NCBI RefSeq assembly: GCF_947242115.1
Contig: NC_074711.1
Span: forward strand, 53,900,963 to 53,964,962
DNA: 64,000 bases
Direction of reading: 5' to 3'
Source: Biomphalaria glabrata
Taxonomy: Eukaryota; Mollusca; Gastropoda; Planorbidae
The position numbers and the translations under genes are program-made. The notes beneath the pieces were generated by a model. That model did no database searches. It was not told where the DNA came from and saw only the letters and a program-made list of their open reading frames with translations. This document shows positions 47,926 to 59,825 of the stretch, one piece after another. The stretch's first letter is position 1. Each line of letters opens with the position of its first letter.

Positions 47926-50055
47926 GCCTGATTGCTTAATTAATCTAAAATAAAGTAAGGATACAATGCTCCAATCAGTAACTCTCTGTGACCTAAAGAG
48001 GATTCATGAACCAATACGAGTTCACATTACCTAGTAGCGGGTATAGCTAAAAATATTCAATTAGAATTATAGCTAGATTTAGGTATTTAGATCAAAAGGT
48101 CAGTGTTAAGTGTGCTGGCATGTTCGTCCAGAGGTGTACTGGTCCCTTCTTGTACTGCCTAGGTTATTAAGTATAACCTCCAGGTATACAATTCAACTAA
48201 TGTATGCAACAAAAGACTTTACAAAGTCGCAGGTAAACATATTTACATGGTTTATTTACATGAATAAAATAAAGGTGTAAATACATGGCCATTAACTCAC
48301 AGACCGACATAACAAAAAGTAAACAAAAGATACTCAAAAATAATATGGCACACAGCCCTAGTCATATGTTACATTATCGTCACATTCTGGTTATCAAAAA
48401 TACAGGTCACAGGCCTCAGGTCAACACATGACCACTTTTGACCATTGGGTTACAAACTTCCGGCTTACACAGCCAACTAAAGGTCACATGCCTCAGGTCG
48501 AAATACGACCACTTTTGGCTACACTATGGTTACAGGCTTCAGGCTTACACTAGCCACTTTTAGCCAAAAAAAAAAACAAAATGGTTATGATGAACTATAG
48601 GCTTCAGGGAAACCTATGAGCCTACAAGCTTCATAGAATCCCACCTATAGCCATCCGTTTGGTAAAGCCCATCTGATGATTCAATACAGGTTGAATCCCT
48701 CAGAGACAAGGCTATAAAAATATGTATAGTCCATCTGATGATTCAATACAGGTTGAATCCCTCAGAAAAAGGTTACAAAAATATGTCAAGTTTGGGAGTA
48801 CCCCAGGATGCAGAACATCAGGGTAAAAAAAATATACTGCCTGGAAATCATTTGGGGCTATATCTATTAATAAATACATTATATAAAATACAATAATACT
48901 AAAGACATACTTAGCCCAAAGATCTCCAGAGCAGGGCACACTTCTCCGAGTACCCCATGACACACGACCACTAACAGAAAAAATACTATACACAACACAG
49001 GTCAAGTGGTCAAGCTGGTAACTCAGGAGCAAGTGGCAACTAAACACAGTTTGCAAGGCCTTTTATAAACTACATAAGGGGAATCACTCCTAACTATACA
49101 AGTAATCAAAAATAGTTATTTCCCCATTATGCCACACTCTCACATATTGAGAAATAGTTGTTCCTGTGCATCGCCATCCAATCCACATATTCCGGTCCTC
49201 CATTTTTAACGACTCTAACAAAACATGCTCATCCTAAAATTTGTCTGCACTCAAAACATGTTTCCCATAACGACCGAAATTATTCAGACCGATTTGAATA
49301 ATTGTTACTTCCCCCCTAAGAGCAATGTCAACTCAGTCATTCCAGTTAGCTGTTCAATTCTGACGACATCGTATTGAAGGTAAAAAATTAATGGGGCTAG
49401 ATTGGACTAGAAACTACGTAATGGCAATGGTTTATTTGGAAAATGTGTTGTTAGTCCGCTGAGATATGTCCCTCGTTACGAAATATTGATATAATGCTGT
49501 ATCGTAGCTAAGACTCAATTTACAGGAGGAAAATGTTCCTAGAGGCGAATTACCATCGTTCTAGTTGGGTTTAATTATAAATCTACCAAACAATTTTCTG
49601 ATGGAACGATACGTTCTCTCTTTACTCCAGTTCCCCTGCCCCCATACTGTTCTTTACTACGTGAGATTACGGGGGGGGGGGGGGGGGTTCATTCTGACAT
49701 CCTTGTACCCTGGGGTCAAAATGAGAGGGATTCTTGTAGTTACATCGAAAAGACATGTTTGAAAAATTACAAGAATCTATGAAAGAGGACAAATTAACCT
49801 CTCTTTCTCTCCCTGTCTCTCTCTCTCTCATTCTCTATGCCCCTCTTTCTTTTTTTTTATGTGTGTGTGTGTCTATTTGTGTGTATGTTTGGGTGTTGGT
49901 TAAAAAAGAAAAATGGCGAGTCTATTTAAAAATAACAAGTACAATGGAGAGAAACATTGGCCCAGAGAATCAAGTAAGGAAAATGGAGGTGTGTTGCCTG
50001 GAAACAAAGACATTATCGATTAAAATTTTCTTTAAAACGCATTTGGGTAACCTGG
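47926..50055. other. Unassigned, probably repeat-derived in 48.1-49.3 kb
   Basis: Imperfect direct repeats: GGTCACAGGCCTCAGGTC-type words at 48,405 and 48,482, and CCATCTGATGATTCAATACA at 48,669 and again 62 bp on. The stretch looks like the body of a dispersed element, but no LTR, TIR, target duplication or coding motif is visible. A run of 16 G lies at 49,671-49,687. No gene seen. Confidence 0.35.
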
Positions 50056-50056
50056 T

Positions 50057-50157
50057 GTATATTGTTTACTGTTAGGTCGCTGTTTATTGTTTACCATTAG
50101 ATCGCTGTTTATTGTTTACCATTAGATCGCTGTTTATTGTTTACCATTAGATCGCTA
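50057..50157. repeat. 25-bp repeat, 4 units
   Basis: GTTTATTGTTTACCATTAGA plus TCGCT repeats at 25-bp spacing, the first unit slightly changed. It ends 155 bp before the GPCR start codon. Confidence 0.9.
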
Positions 50158-50311
50158 CCAAAGATGTTTTCACTAACTAATGCTGAAGAGTTTAGAATGT
50201 ATGGAGCTGCTTTGAAAAATACAACTTAACATCAAATTCTAATCCCAGGGAAAACATTGTCGCCAGCTTTCTAAGTTCAGAGTAACAGAGGGAAACTAAA
50301 TCACGGAAACC

Positions 50312-51322
50312 ATGAACGCCACCGAAGAGACAATGCCTGTTCCAGTCCTGTCTATTGAAACCTATTATCGCTTAGTGGTTGGGTTCGTCTTGGTCTGCCT
50401 ACCCATAGTCTCCGTGGTCAGCGTCTTAAACAATGCCTTGAGTCAGCTGACCTTCATCAGCCAAGGCTTGAAAGAGCACGTGACTTTTACCCTCTTCTGC
50501 TTGTCACTGGCTGATTTCCTGGTGGCCTTGGCCTCTCTGGGCTTCGTGTTCTCCGCACCTCTTCTTCTGGTTCCTCTAGGCACTGGCAGCTTGATGACCA
50601 ATTTAGCATTCACTTGGATGAGGGTGATGTTTTCAGACATCGTCGTTGGCATTATCGTCTTCATTTCCGTGGAGAGGTCATGTTGCGTGGCGTTTCCTTT
50701 CAGATTTAAACTCATGTTCAGCATCAAAAAATCCATTATCTTCCTAGCAGCCATCGTGTTTTTTGTCATCGGAAACTACATTCCCGTCTACACAACGTTT
50801 TGCCTAGACACCGTATTAGACAGCAGCACTAATACCACCGTGTTTTACGGCTGTTCGCCACCTTACAGTGCTATCATCTTCAAACACATTGGCATTACAT
50901 TCGGGACCATCCTATCCCTAGCCTGCGAAGTCTCCACTTCTATCTCTGCCGTTGTCATGCACGTCTGCCTCAGAAGATCCTCCCAACTGCGATTTCTGAT
51001 GAAGACGGCGCAGGACATCCAGGGGAGCTCAAACAAATCATCGACTACCTTGTCCAGAAAAGAAGAGCGAGCCGTTAAGATGGTGCTCGTGGTAGCAACC
51101 GTCTATCTGCTGACCAGTGTCCCTAAGGTGGTTTTTAACTTGTCACTTGCAGTGTCCGAAGAAATGACCTATGGAAAGTATAGCCTTATTGGCAATATTA
51201 TTGGCTTCACTTCCTATATCACTGGCACAATCAACGGAACTTTTCATCTGTTTGTCTTCTACAGATATAGTTCTTTATTCAGGAAAACCTTTCGCAGAAA
51301 ATTCTTCCATTTATCAGAATAG
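50312..51322 (+). CDS. Class A GPCR, gastropod chemosensory-receptor-like
   Basis: 336 codons in one exon, the usual length for a compact rhodopsin-class receptor. Seven hydrophobic segments lie at about residues 20-42, 57-80, 98-120, 141-162, 190-217, 256-280 and 293-317. N40 (TM1) and LSLAD with D68 (TM2) are the conserved polar positions. The DRY motif is replaced by ERS (E121-R122-S123), followed by the typical P129 two turns on. P271 fits the TM6 proline. TM7 has NGTFHLFVFY in place of NPxxY. N2 is a glycosylation sequon. The fragmentary motifs and lack of introns resemble the chemosensory receptor families of Aplysia and pulmonates. The ligand cannot be told, and an orphan peptide receptor is the alternative. 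A possible splice acceptor (CTTTCTAAGTTCAG, ending 50,280) suggests a 5' UTR exon further upstream. Confidence 0.88.
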   Translation: MNATEETMPVPVLSIETYYRLVVGFVLVCLPIVSVVSVLNNALSQLTFISQGLKEHVTFTLFCLSLADFLVALASLGFVFSAPLLLVPLGTGSLMTNLAFTWMRVMFSDIVVGIIVFISVERSCCVAFPFRFKLMFSIKKSIIFLAAIVFFVIGNYIPVYTTFCLDTVLDSSTNTTVFYGCSPPYSAIIFKHIGITFGTILSLACEVSTSISAVVMHVCLRRSSQLRFLMKTAQDIQGSSNKSSTTLSRKEERAVKMVLVVATVYLLTSVPKVVFNLSLAVSEEMTYGKYSLIGNIIGFTSYITGTINGTFHLFVFYRYSSLFRKTFRRKFFHLSE

Positions 51323-51820
51323 TTTGAACCACATATAAGGAGAATAGGACATTAAGAGGAACCCTAACGTTATGTTTCTCACATGTTTGACAACTTAACC
51401 CTAAACTTTCTGTAGCAGTTGGCCCATTTGAATATCTATACTCATTGTGTGAACCACATCTCAGAACAGAAACATTCAATCATAAAGCACATTTTAAGGA
51501 TGTGAATGGAATCTTGATTTCGGCATCAGTCTACAACACTCAAAATGTCTGTCAAGTTTAGACAAACAAAATTACTCGCCTTGATTCTATCCTCACGACC
51601 AACCCAGAAGATTTTAGGTCACATTTTGTTAAAGCAAAGTACTTCACCTGACTTGATCTTTCAAGAGGTTACTACTAAATACCTAAGAACAATCAAAATA
51701 TTACACTGCCTCCACTACAGCTTTGGATATTTCCAGTTCAACTATATGAAACTGACGTAAAAGATGATTAGCTGCAATCTGATCTGTGCATGATCTCTCC
51801 TTTCGATAATCGGATTGGTG
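51323..51820. other. Downstream flank of the GPCR, nothing recognised
   Basis: No clear polyadenylation signal close to the stop; a 71-codon frame at 51,545-51,760 shows no domain. Confidence 0.35.
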
Positions 51821-52026
51821 GTCATGGAGATGTGGATGTCATGGAGATGTGGATGTCATGGAGATGTGGATGTCATGGAGATGTGGATGTCACGGAGATG
51901 TGGATGTCATGGAGATGTTGATGTTATGGAGATGTGGATGTCACGAAGATGTGGATGTCATGGAGATGTGGATGTCATAGAGATGTGGATGTCATGAAAA
52001 TGTGGATGTCATGGAGATGTGGATCT
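51821..52026. repeat. 17-bp minisatellite, about 12 units
   Basis: Units of GTCATGGAGATGTGGAT at 17-bp spacing with a few substitutions; the Met/Trp/Cys-rich 60-codon frame in it is an artefact. Confidence 0.95.
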
Positions 52027-52110
52027 TTCATTCGGTTCATAGGATGTGGTAAGAAAAGCATTTCCTGGCATGGTGTTATCCCTCGGTAGTTTGAGCGGGA
52101 ACTAAATACA

Positions 52111-52555
52111 ACTTCTGAGAAGTTTGATGAGCTTATTGTACTAAAGACACCTTTCTCAGAAGTTTGATGATCTTATTGAACTAAGGTCGCCTTTCTTAGG
52201 AGTTTGATGAGATTGTTGAACTAAGGTCGCCTTTCTTAGGAGTTTGATGAGCTTATTGAACTAAGGTCGCCTTTCATAGGAGTTTGATGAGCTTATTGAA
52301 CTAAGGACACCTTTCTTATGAGTTTGATGAGCTTATTGAACTAAGGACACCTTTCTTATGAGTTTGATGAGCTTATTGAACTAAGGACACCTTTCTTATG
52401 AGTTTGATGAGCTTATTGAACTAAAGACACATTTCTTAGGAGTTTGATGAGATTATTGAACTAAAGACACATTTCTTAGGAGTTTGATGAGCTTATTGAA
52501 CTAAGGACGCCTTTCTTAGGAGTTTGATGGCCTTATTGAGCTAAGGACGCCATTC
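52111..52555. repeat. 40-bp minisatellite, 11 units
   Basis: AGTTTGATGAGCTTATTGAA followed by CTAAGGACACCTTTCTTATG repeats every 40 bp (52,121, 52,161 and on to 52,521). Variants GGTCGC and GGACAC occur in blocks. A degraded unit continues to about 52,620. Confidence 0.95.
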
Positions 52556-52559
52556 TTGG

Positions 52560-53535
52560 GGGAGTCTGATAAGGTAGTTGGAGGAAATCCTAAGGTAGAC
52601 TTTCTTGGAGAGTTTCATGAGGTAACCCTCCTTCCACTCTGTTGGCCCTTCTCCTTTTTTCCCATATCTTGGCGAAGAAAGGGTAGATTAGCATCAGGCT
52701 GGCATCAATGTTATTATTGTTATTCGAATTATATTATTAAATACTTTTTATTTATAAGCCTATATTTCTATGTGATGTTATTGGAAAATTGGGGGTGTGA
52801 GTCGCCAATAAAGTTTCTTTGCCCCGGGCGCACGATTCGCTCTCTACGACTCTGTATGTAACAACTTCAGGAAATAAGAATATTTTCTTCTACAAATGAC
52901 TAAAGACACGGGATAATGGAATGTCAATCAAATCGAGGCTATTTCTCTGTAGTAAGACACTATTCCAACAATAAGTCTAGTCTGAGTTGAATGAAAGTCA
53001 TCTTTCAGTTACACATTTTTTTCTGTGGGCTTTAAACCATAGACACTAGTGGACTAGAGAGCGGGGCTGAATACCGAGCACTCTGGGAATCACACTCATA
53101 TTCCTTCGCTCTACCATATCAGATGTAAATGGGGGAAAAAAGTCTTTTTCAGGCAATGTGTAGAAAATTTGATAGGTTGCGAAGAGATGTTTGAAATGCA
53201 ATGAACCTGAATTCTTATGGAAATCCACCGGTTCTGCTTGATTCCCTGAGGCTTACAAATGTTCGAGATGGCCTGGGCTAAACAATATCCTGATTCCTTG
53301 GTGAGAAGTACCATCGATGACGCAATAATCTGCGCTAAAAAAAACACAAAAAAACTCAACTTGAACTTGGTCGGCAACACGTACATGACCAGTTTCATTT
53401 TGTCAAAGTGCAGCTTATACTCCGTCCTTTTAGGAAGTAAAATTACCCCCAAAAGTTTTCTAGTGAAATGTAGAGATCTATCACATCTTTACTATTTAGT
53501 ACCTGATGACCGAGCCTCGCTCGGTTGAATAATGT
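52560..53535. other. Intergenic, nothing recognised
   Basis: Includes CAATAAAGTTTCTTTGCCCC at 52,806, an isolated polyadenylation-like word; no gene is seen. Confidence 0.35.
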
Positions 53536-53537
53536 CT

Positions 53538-54195
53538 TAAGGAAGGATATAAACCAGAAGTCAGTAGTGCTTTAAGACGTCTCAGCCTGTCTATAAAAAT
53601 CAGTGTCTACCAAGCAACCCTTCTATATTGATCTGAGACATGGGTACTTTACAGAAAGCAACTAAGATTTCTTTTTTTTAACGCTTTCACCAAAGATGTT
53701 TTCACTCCATCAAGGATATACGGTGACAAGACCGTTCTACAAACAGAGATGTTCTTACGAAATGCCGGTAAGGACAGTACAAAGGGATCTTTTATGGTCG
53801 GACTGTTATGCTGGAGAAAGCACTTTCCTGTATGAGAGGACGAACGTTTGCAATAGGCAGTCTTTTTTGAGAGCTGAAAGGTGGTAGATGATACCGTAGA
53901 TGTAACAGAGATGCCCCACAGAAACGCTTTAAAGACCAGCTTAGGCACCAACATACTTTAAATGACATAGAAGAAGGCACCTGACTGCAGGCGACTTCAG
54001 AACGAGATAGCTGGAGATTTTTGTTTACAAAGGCAGCGGGAGACACTTTAGTGACCAAACGAAAATCCACTGCCAAGGACAGATGTAGACGGCGAAAAGA
54101 GAATCTAAATCGACCACCGGTTATGTTTGCGTTGGATGTGGCAAACTATGTGGGTCGCAGCTGGGGCTGCATAGGCTCGTAAAATACTGCATTCC
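53538..54195 (+). mobile_element. LINE C-terminal remnant with zinc-finger end
   Basis: Decayed plus-strand sequence encodes pieces of a LINE ORF2 tail: LRRLSLSIKISVYQATLLY, then ETWVLYRKQL at 53,638, and near the end CVGCGKLCGSQLGLHRL (about 54,128-54,180). That last piece fits the C-terminal CxxC...H zinc finger seen in many non-LTR elements (C-x2-C-x-R-x-C-x5-GL). Several frame changes interrupt it, so it is an old 5'-truncated copy. It ends near CTGCATTCCTCCTTAATCTT. Confidence 0.65.
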
Positions 54196-54229
54196 TCCTT
54201 AATCTTCGGACTCAAAGTCAAGGCTTATA

Positions 54230-54899
54230 TAAGAGTATCAAGGAAACCTGCGTCCAGATACCCCCTCCCCCCACCGTGAGATTGGACTCTAGCGCTCTGC
54301 GATTGCTATAAGCATGAGACTTGTACTATAAATAATGTATTCAATTCTTACAATGCAATTCATTGCTTTTTATTTTGTACTTTAATCATGCACAGACTCT
54401 TAAAAACACGTAGTAGATTAACACAGTATAGAAGTATGGACGAAAAAAAAATGAAATAAAGTTTGCAGAGGTACGCTTGGTTATTGTGGTTTGTGAGTTT
54501 TATTAATTGTTTACACTTTAATTGTGGGTAGTCATGTGGGTAGCTTTTACTTTGTTGATAAGGCTAATAGAGCCTACATTACACTACAATACGATGGTGC
54601 GCCAATGCTTGAATAGGTCTATTGATGCATTGGTTGGCAAAGAAAGGTTTTAGTGTACTGCAGTAAGCCTAGTGACGTAAGCGGCGTCAAGTTTTTTTCC
54701 CTTTGACGTCACGGAAAATTTTCATTCATAAAACATTCTAGCGAAAATTAATTTTTTGATAATGAAACATTTTTAAACAGATATAAAGGTCGATCTCGAG
54801 TTTTCCTCTATTGGCCAATGAGTTGAGAATTTTTTTTTCTCATTTATTTACACATACCTTGAAATTTTAAAGAAAATCGTCAGAGTCGTTTTCGAAAAC

Positions 54900-54956
<57 letters not shown>

Positions 54957-55305
54957 TACATACAAGAATTGCTCGCTTAAGAGTATAGGATACATACTAA
55001 GAAATATGTAGTTGTGCAGTGAGGGGCCAAAATGTGCGCCTTCAATAGGCTACAGTTTACTTAACTCTATAATGCTTGTGAGAGAAGAGGATCCTAGCAA
55101 TGAAATTAAGATGCTACAGAAGGAATGGAGAAGGACGATCGTCAAATCTTGCATGGTGCCCCAAGGGTCCAACAGACTAAGGAATACCACACAGTACAAC
55201 ACTGCACAGAAAAGAATCCATGTTACTTCCCTCTCCATCACCTACCCACTTCTCCCCCTACCTCCGGGGTCCAGGTTTCACGTTCGAAACAGATCTACGG
55301 TCACG
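54230..55305. other. Intergenic with (TA)n microsatellite
   Basis: (TA)n at 54,903-54,951. 54,680-54,900 (TTGACGTCACGG, GGCCAATGAG) looks like a fragment of a dispersed repeat but has no defined ends. Overlapping 63-115-codon frames at 55,012-55,359 run into the 28-bp array and show no domain. Confidence 0.35.
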
Positions 55306-55308
55306 TGG

Positions 55309-56176
55309 CAAGGTTATGTACTTCAGTATGACATGCCAAGGTTATGTACTTCAGTATGACATGTCAAGGTTCTGTACTTCAGTATGACATGCCAAGGTTC
55401 TATACTTCAGTATAACATGCCAAGGTTATGTACTTCAGTATGACATGCCAAGGTTATGTTCTTCAGTATGACATGCCAAGGTTATGTACTTCAGTATGAC
55501 ATGCCAAGGTTCTATACTTCAGTATAAAATGCCAAGGTTATGTACTTCAGTATGACATGCCAAGGTTATGTACTTCAGTATGACATGCCAAGGTTATGTA
55601 CTTCAGTATGACATGCCAAGGTTATGTACTTCAGTATAACATGCCAAGGTTATGTACTTCAGTATGACATGCCAAGGTTATGTACTTCAGTATGACATGC
55701 CAAGGTTATGTACTTCAGTATGACATGCCAAGGTTATGTACTTCAGTATGACATGCCAAGGTTATGTACTTCAGTATGACATGCCAAGGTTATGTACTTC
55801 AGTATGACATGCCAAGGTTATGTACTTCAGTATGACATGCCAAGGTTCTATACTTCAGTATAACATGCCAAGGTTATGTACTTCAGTATGACATGCCAAG
55901 GTTATGTACTTCAGTATGACATGCCAAGGTTATGTACTTCAGTATGACATACCAAGGTTATGTACTTCAGTATGACATGCCAAGGTTATGTACTTCAGTA
56001 TGACATGTCAAGGTTATGTACTTCAGTATGACATGCCAAGGTTATGTACTTCAGTATGACATGCCAAGGTTATGTACTTCAGTATGACATGCCAAGGTTA
56101 TGTACTTCAGTATGACATGCCAAGGTTATGTACTTCAGTATGACATGCCAAGGTTATGTACTTCAGTATGACATGC
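55309..56176. repeat. 28-bp minisatellite, 31 units
   Basis: Tandem copies of AAGGTTATGTACTTCAGTAT plus GACATGCC at exact 28-bp spacing, nearly all identical. A variant with TTCTATACTTCAGTATA recurs near 55,398, 55,510 and 55,846. Confidence 0.97.
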
Positions 56177-56179
56177 CTG

Positions 56180-56908
56180 AATGAATAACGTCGTCGAAGA
56201 AATCCCAGTTCTACTTTCTATTTGCTTATTATAGACACAAGGTTCCAGAGATCCCAGTTGCAGGGAATTAGACATCTTAGTTATGACAAGAAAAAAAGCA
56301 CGCCATTTCCAAGGATATCATTAATGACCCGTAGTAAGTTACCAAATTTCAATAAGCCCTGTTGCGATTTGTGTGACAATAGAGTGAGTTTATGTAACCA
56401 ATTCATGGGCAGCCCTTTACGCATAAATAAAAATCATGCAAATTAATTTAGCTCAGAAAAGTTTCGGATTAACACAAAACGGATTGACTTGTAATAGACC
56501 ATTTTTGAAACAAGATCGAGAGGACATAATGTGGTTATCTCGAAAGGATTATGCAATTTGGTTATAAATTTGTGCAACGGAATGTGAACCGAGGGGGGGG
56601 GGCGCCTATGAGTAACAATAAACTCCAATGATCTTGTTTTCATGAACACTTTGATGTTATTTTAATGCAAACGTATTCGTGAACAATGTTCCTATTGGGT
56701 CATTAGTGTTAGTGTCTTTAAGTAGGAATAGGAGGGTAAGGCCCACAAAACTTCACTTTTGTTAGGAATAAAAAAAAAAAGTAATATTTTTTGTTTAAAT
56801 AGCTATCATTTTTCTCTTTCAAGCGTAGAATTTTCATTGTTAGGTTATTCGTTATAAGAACACAAAGGCACACGTTTCAGTATTCAGTCATGCTTACAAT
56901 CTATAATT
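56180..56908. other. Intergenic, nothing recognised
   Basis: AT-rich DNA without gene signals. Confidence 0.35.
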
Positions 56909-56916
56909 ACTTATTT

Positions 56917-57119
56917 CAGTGATGCCTAAGCTACGACAAGTGGGCCTTATACGGCACGCCAAGAGGTTCTTTCAGGGCCTCTAAAATGCTGCCCACAATG
57001 TAAGTAGAAGATTAAAGATTCGGTTTCATAGAGCTCGTCCATGTTTTGCCGTAAAGGTCAGGGACACAGGTGTCAAAAATTGAGAAGACCCCCAATCTGA
57101 TATAGTTTGGGCACCCCTG
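56917..57119. mobile_element. Short hAT-like non-autonomous element
   Basis: The left end CAGTGATGCCTAAGCTA pairs with the reverse complement of the right end (CAGGGGTGCCCAAACTA), 13 of 17 matching, the common hAT terminal sequence. Flanking 8-mers ACTTATTT and ATTTAGTT agree at 6 of 8 positions, an aged target duplication. At 203 bp it has no coding capacity. Confidence 0.65.
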
Positions 57120-58030
57120 ATTTAGTTGAATACGTTGCATAAGCGGTAGCAATTAACATACAACCTTCAAACGAAGGTCAAAGACTTTCTGACGACTTCC
57201 GGGTGCCTCTACCTCTACTTTTTCAGGAAATACATCAGCCTTCACCTCGGGCCAGTGGTTCTGGAAGATCTGGTGTCCCCTGGTGGGTTTCTTTATGACG
57301 ATATAATAACTGCTTTTGTTATCACATCTTTGCGCTTTGTGAATTGTTTTTTTTTTATAGTAATATGACAACATTAGGACATCCTGCACGTTGTGAATAA
57401 AAACATTGGAGCTATAGAATGATAGCAAAATAAAAAAACACAAAGAAAAAATATATAAATAAACTGATGAGATCACCCACCCCTCCCCTCCCGTCAGTCG
57501 GTTCTATTTCCTCCATTCTTCAACAGTTTAGTTACCTTTAGTAATGCCGATACTCTTGTAAACGTTTTTTCTTCACTTTTTGAAGGTTAACAGAATATGA
57601 TGATTGCCAACTTTAGCGTAGGCTACCGTTACCTATCACTGAGGATCTGAAAAGTGAAATTTGATATCAAAGTGTGACTAGAGCATTCTGGGCTCTATTA
57701 AAAGTGCTTGGTCTCTATTAGAAAGTGAAGGTATAAGACCCTAAATTGGGCAACTCAACAATCTACGCCGCGGATCAACACGCGTGTGTAGATCAAAGCA
57801 GAAACTGAGTGGTCACGTGAAATACTGCATTCCACCATAATCTTTGGACTATCGAAAAACCGTTTCTTAGTGAGCACCTTAGAGTTACAAACAACCTGTG
57901 TGCATAATTTAATACAAATCCGATCGGTGGTTCCAGTGATCTCTTGATGAAATCAATGAATGAGTGGTATTTCGAAAATATAGAAATAGCTTAGTCATGA
58001 CAATGTGATAATGAAAGTTAGTCCTTAAAA
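57120..58030. other. Intergenic with a possible LINE tail at 57,800-57,850
   Basis: GTCACGTGAAATACTGCATT followed by CCACCATAATCTTTGGACT resembles the 3' end of the LINE remnant at 54,178-54,215 (AAATACTGCATTCCTCCTTA and ATCTTCGGACT). Nothing else is recognised. Confidence 0.4.
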
Positions 58031-58039
58031 ACGAGAAAT

Positions 58040-58235
58040 ATTCGGACACACTCTATGTGGATAGATGGATTCAAATATTTCCGACACAATCTAGGGGATA
58101 GATTAAATATTAAAGTCTAAATGGAATCAAATATAACATGTAAAAAATCTAATGGATTCAGATATGACCTCTAGTGGATGGGTGGAATCAAATATGACAC
58201 GAACAATGTAGCGGATAGAGGGCGACATGACATAA
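58040..58235. repeat. Decayed array related to the 39-bp minisatellite
   Basis: About five diverged units with ACAATCTAGGGGATAGA, CTCTAGTGGATGGGTGGAA and TCAAATATGACAC, recognisably the family of the clean array at 60,237-60,545. Confidence 0.6.
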
Positions 58236-58289
58236 AACAGGATAGAACTACAATCCAATGCTGCATATAAATCTCTGTACACTGATCTG

Positions 58290-59145
58290 CAGTGGCGTAG
58301 CAAGGGTATTTGATGCCCTGTGCGGGAGCTCCTCATGGTGACCTAAAAAAAAAACATGACAGCAAAACAAAGACTCCCCACCCCCAGAAAATAACTATTG
58401 TTAATTCGCAAAAAATTAATCTAACAAAGACAAAAAATGCTTCCAATGAATTCTACGTGTTTAATTTGCTGGCGAAATCATTTTTTTCCCGGAAATTCTT
58501 GTTTAATTCGTGTTTGTTCGTGATGTCCAAGAGTGCCAGATTCTGATTATAGAGCAAAACAAATGATGTACAAGAGTCTCTTTATCTAGGGTTTCCATTT
58601 TTTCCTTCTTGTTTCAATAAATCTTGACCTTCGCGGTGAATACCGCCCTTTACACATTTCCTCCCAGCTGTCCTGCTGGTCTCTTCCTATTCAGTTCTTG
58701 GTGATAACCTCCATCTATCGTTTAATCCATGTTCATGCTGATGTAGCCTAATACTTGATCTGGAGAGTTTGCAGGGGAAGCTAAACAGTTGTTGTTGTTT
58801 TTGGGTTGGGGGGGGGTGGTAACAATTTCTGAAAACTTTTTTTTGCCGTTTGGTATTTTCCTTAGAAGAAAGTCAAGAAAGTAACGTGGACGTCTAAAAG
58901 TGCTTTAATTAGAGATGTCAACAAACCTAATAAACTCAGGCTAGTCTTTAGTTAATATTTAAGTTTAGAGAGAATAGAGGATATCAACAAAGTAGCTAAA
59001 TAAATTAACGTTTACATTTCAAATGGAATAGTCTGAGTTTGTTCAGTTTTTTACTGAGGAAGTTTAAATTGTCTTTGTTTGATGCCCCTTGCACTTGATG
59101 CCCCGTGCGGCCCACACCACCCGCACATAGCTAGCTACGCCACTG
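58290..59145. mobile_element. hAT-type non-autonomous DNA transposon
   Basis: An 856-bp element with terminal inverted repeats CAGTGGCGTAGC / GCTACGCCACTG, flanked by a perfect 8-bp target duplication CTGATCTG (58,282-58,289 and 59,146-59,153). The 8-bp duplication and CAGTG end are hAT hallmarks. Inside both ends the word TTGATGCCC(C/T)GTGCGG occurs in direct orientation. No transposase frame is present, so it depends on a partner elsewhere. Confidence 0.88.
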
Positions 59146-59153
59146 CTGATCTG

Positions 59154-59249
59154 TATTGGAAAGAATTTAACGTTAACTAAGAGCAGACGTGCTTTAACAA
59201 AGATCTACCTGTTCAAGGGAGATTATTAGTTCTTTTGTTGAGGTCCTAA

Positions 59250-59286
<37 letters not shown>

Positions 59287-59825
59287 TTATATACCTTTCT
59301 ACCCAGCTCCAGCTCCCAGCAGTCTAGCCACGCTCAGAATCTTACTTTAATAACGCTTTTGTATTCCCCCTCCCCCCAATGAAATAGAAAAAATAGTGCC
59401 TTTCTATTCACTGACACATATAGGCCTACATATACACTATTATACACACACATACATACACAAGAAAAAGAACTAATTCTGGGTCGAAGTAGTGCATTGG
59501 ACAGGTCGACTATAACTATAAAACCACGGAACACTCTTGGATTTATCAACGCAATATCACGTGACCCAGATTACTAAGTGTATGTCTGTGCCTAATGCTA
59601 TATCATTAATATGCAGGGCCGGATTTAGAATTGATAAAGCCCAAAGGTATTTGAGTTATGAAACCCCTCGTAATCATCATAAGCCCATTTATTCTTTTGC
59701 TTTGTCTTCAAAACAATTGGGGTCCCCCACGCCATACCTAATATTGCCTATAGGTAAATCCAGCAGTGTTAATATGTCTATAATATTACTCAGTCTTTGC
59801 CTGTAACATTACTCGGTCGATGTAC
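59154..59825. other. Intergenic with (TC)n microsatellite
   Basis: (TC)n at 59,252-59,283; nothing else recognised. Confidence 0.4.

Noticed and set aside
50443-50769. 108-codon minus-strand frame inside the GPCR
   Set aside because: Antisense shadow of the well-supported receptor frame.
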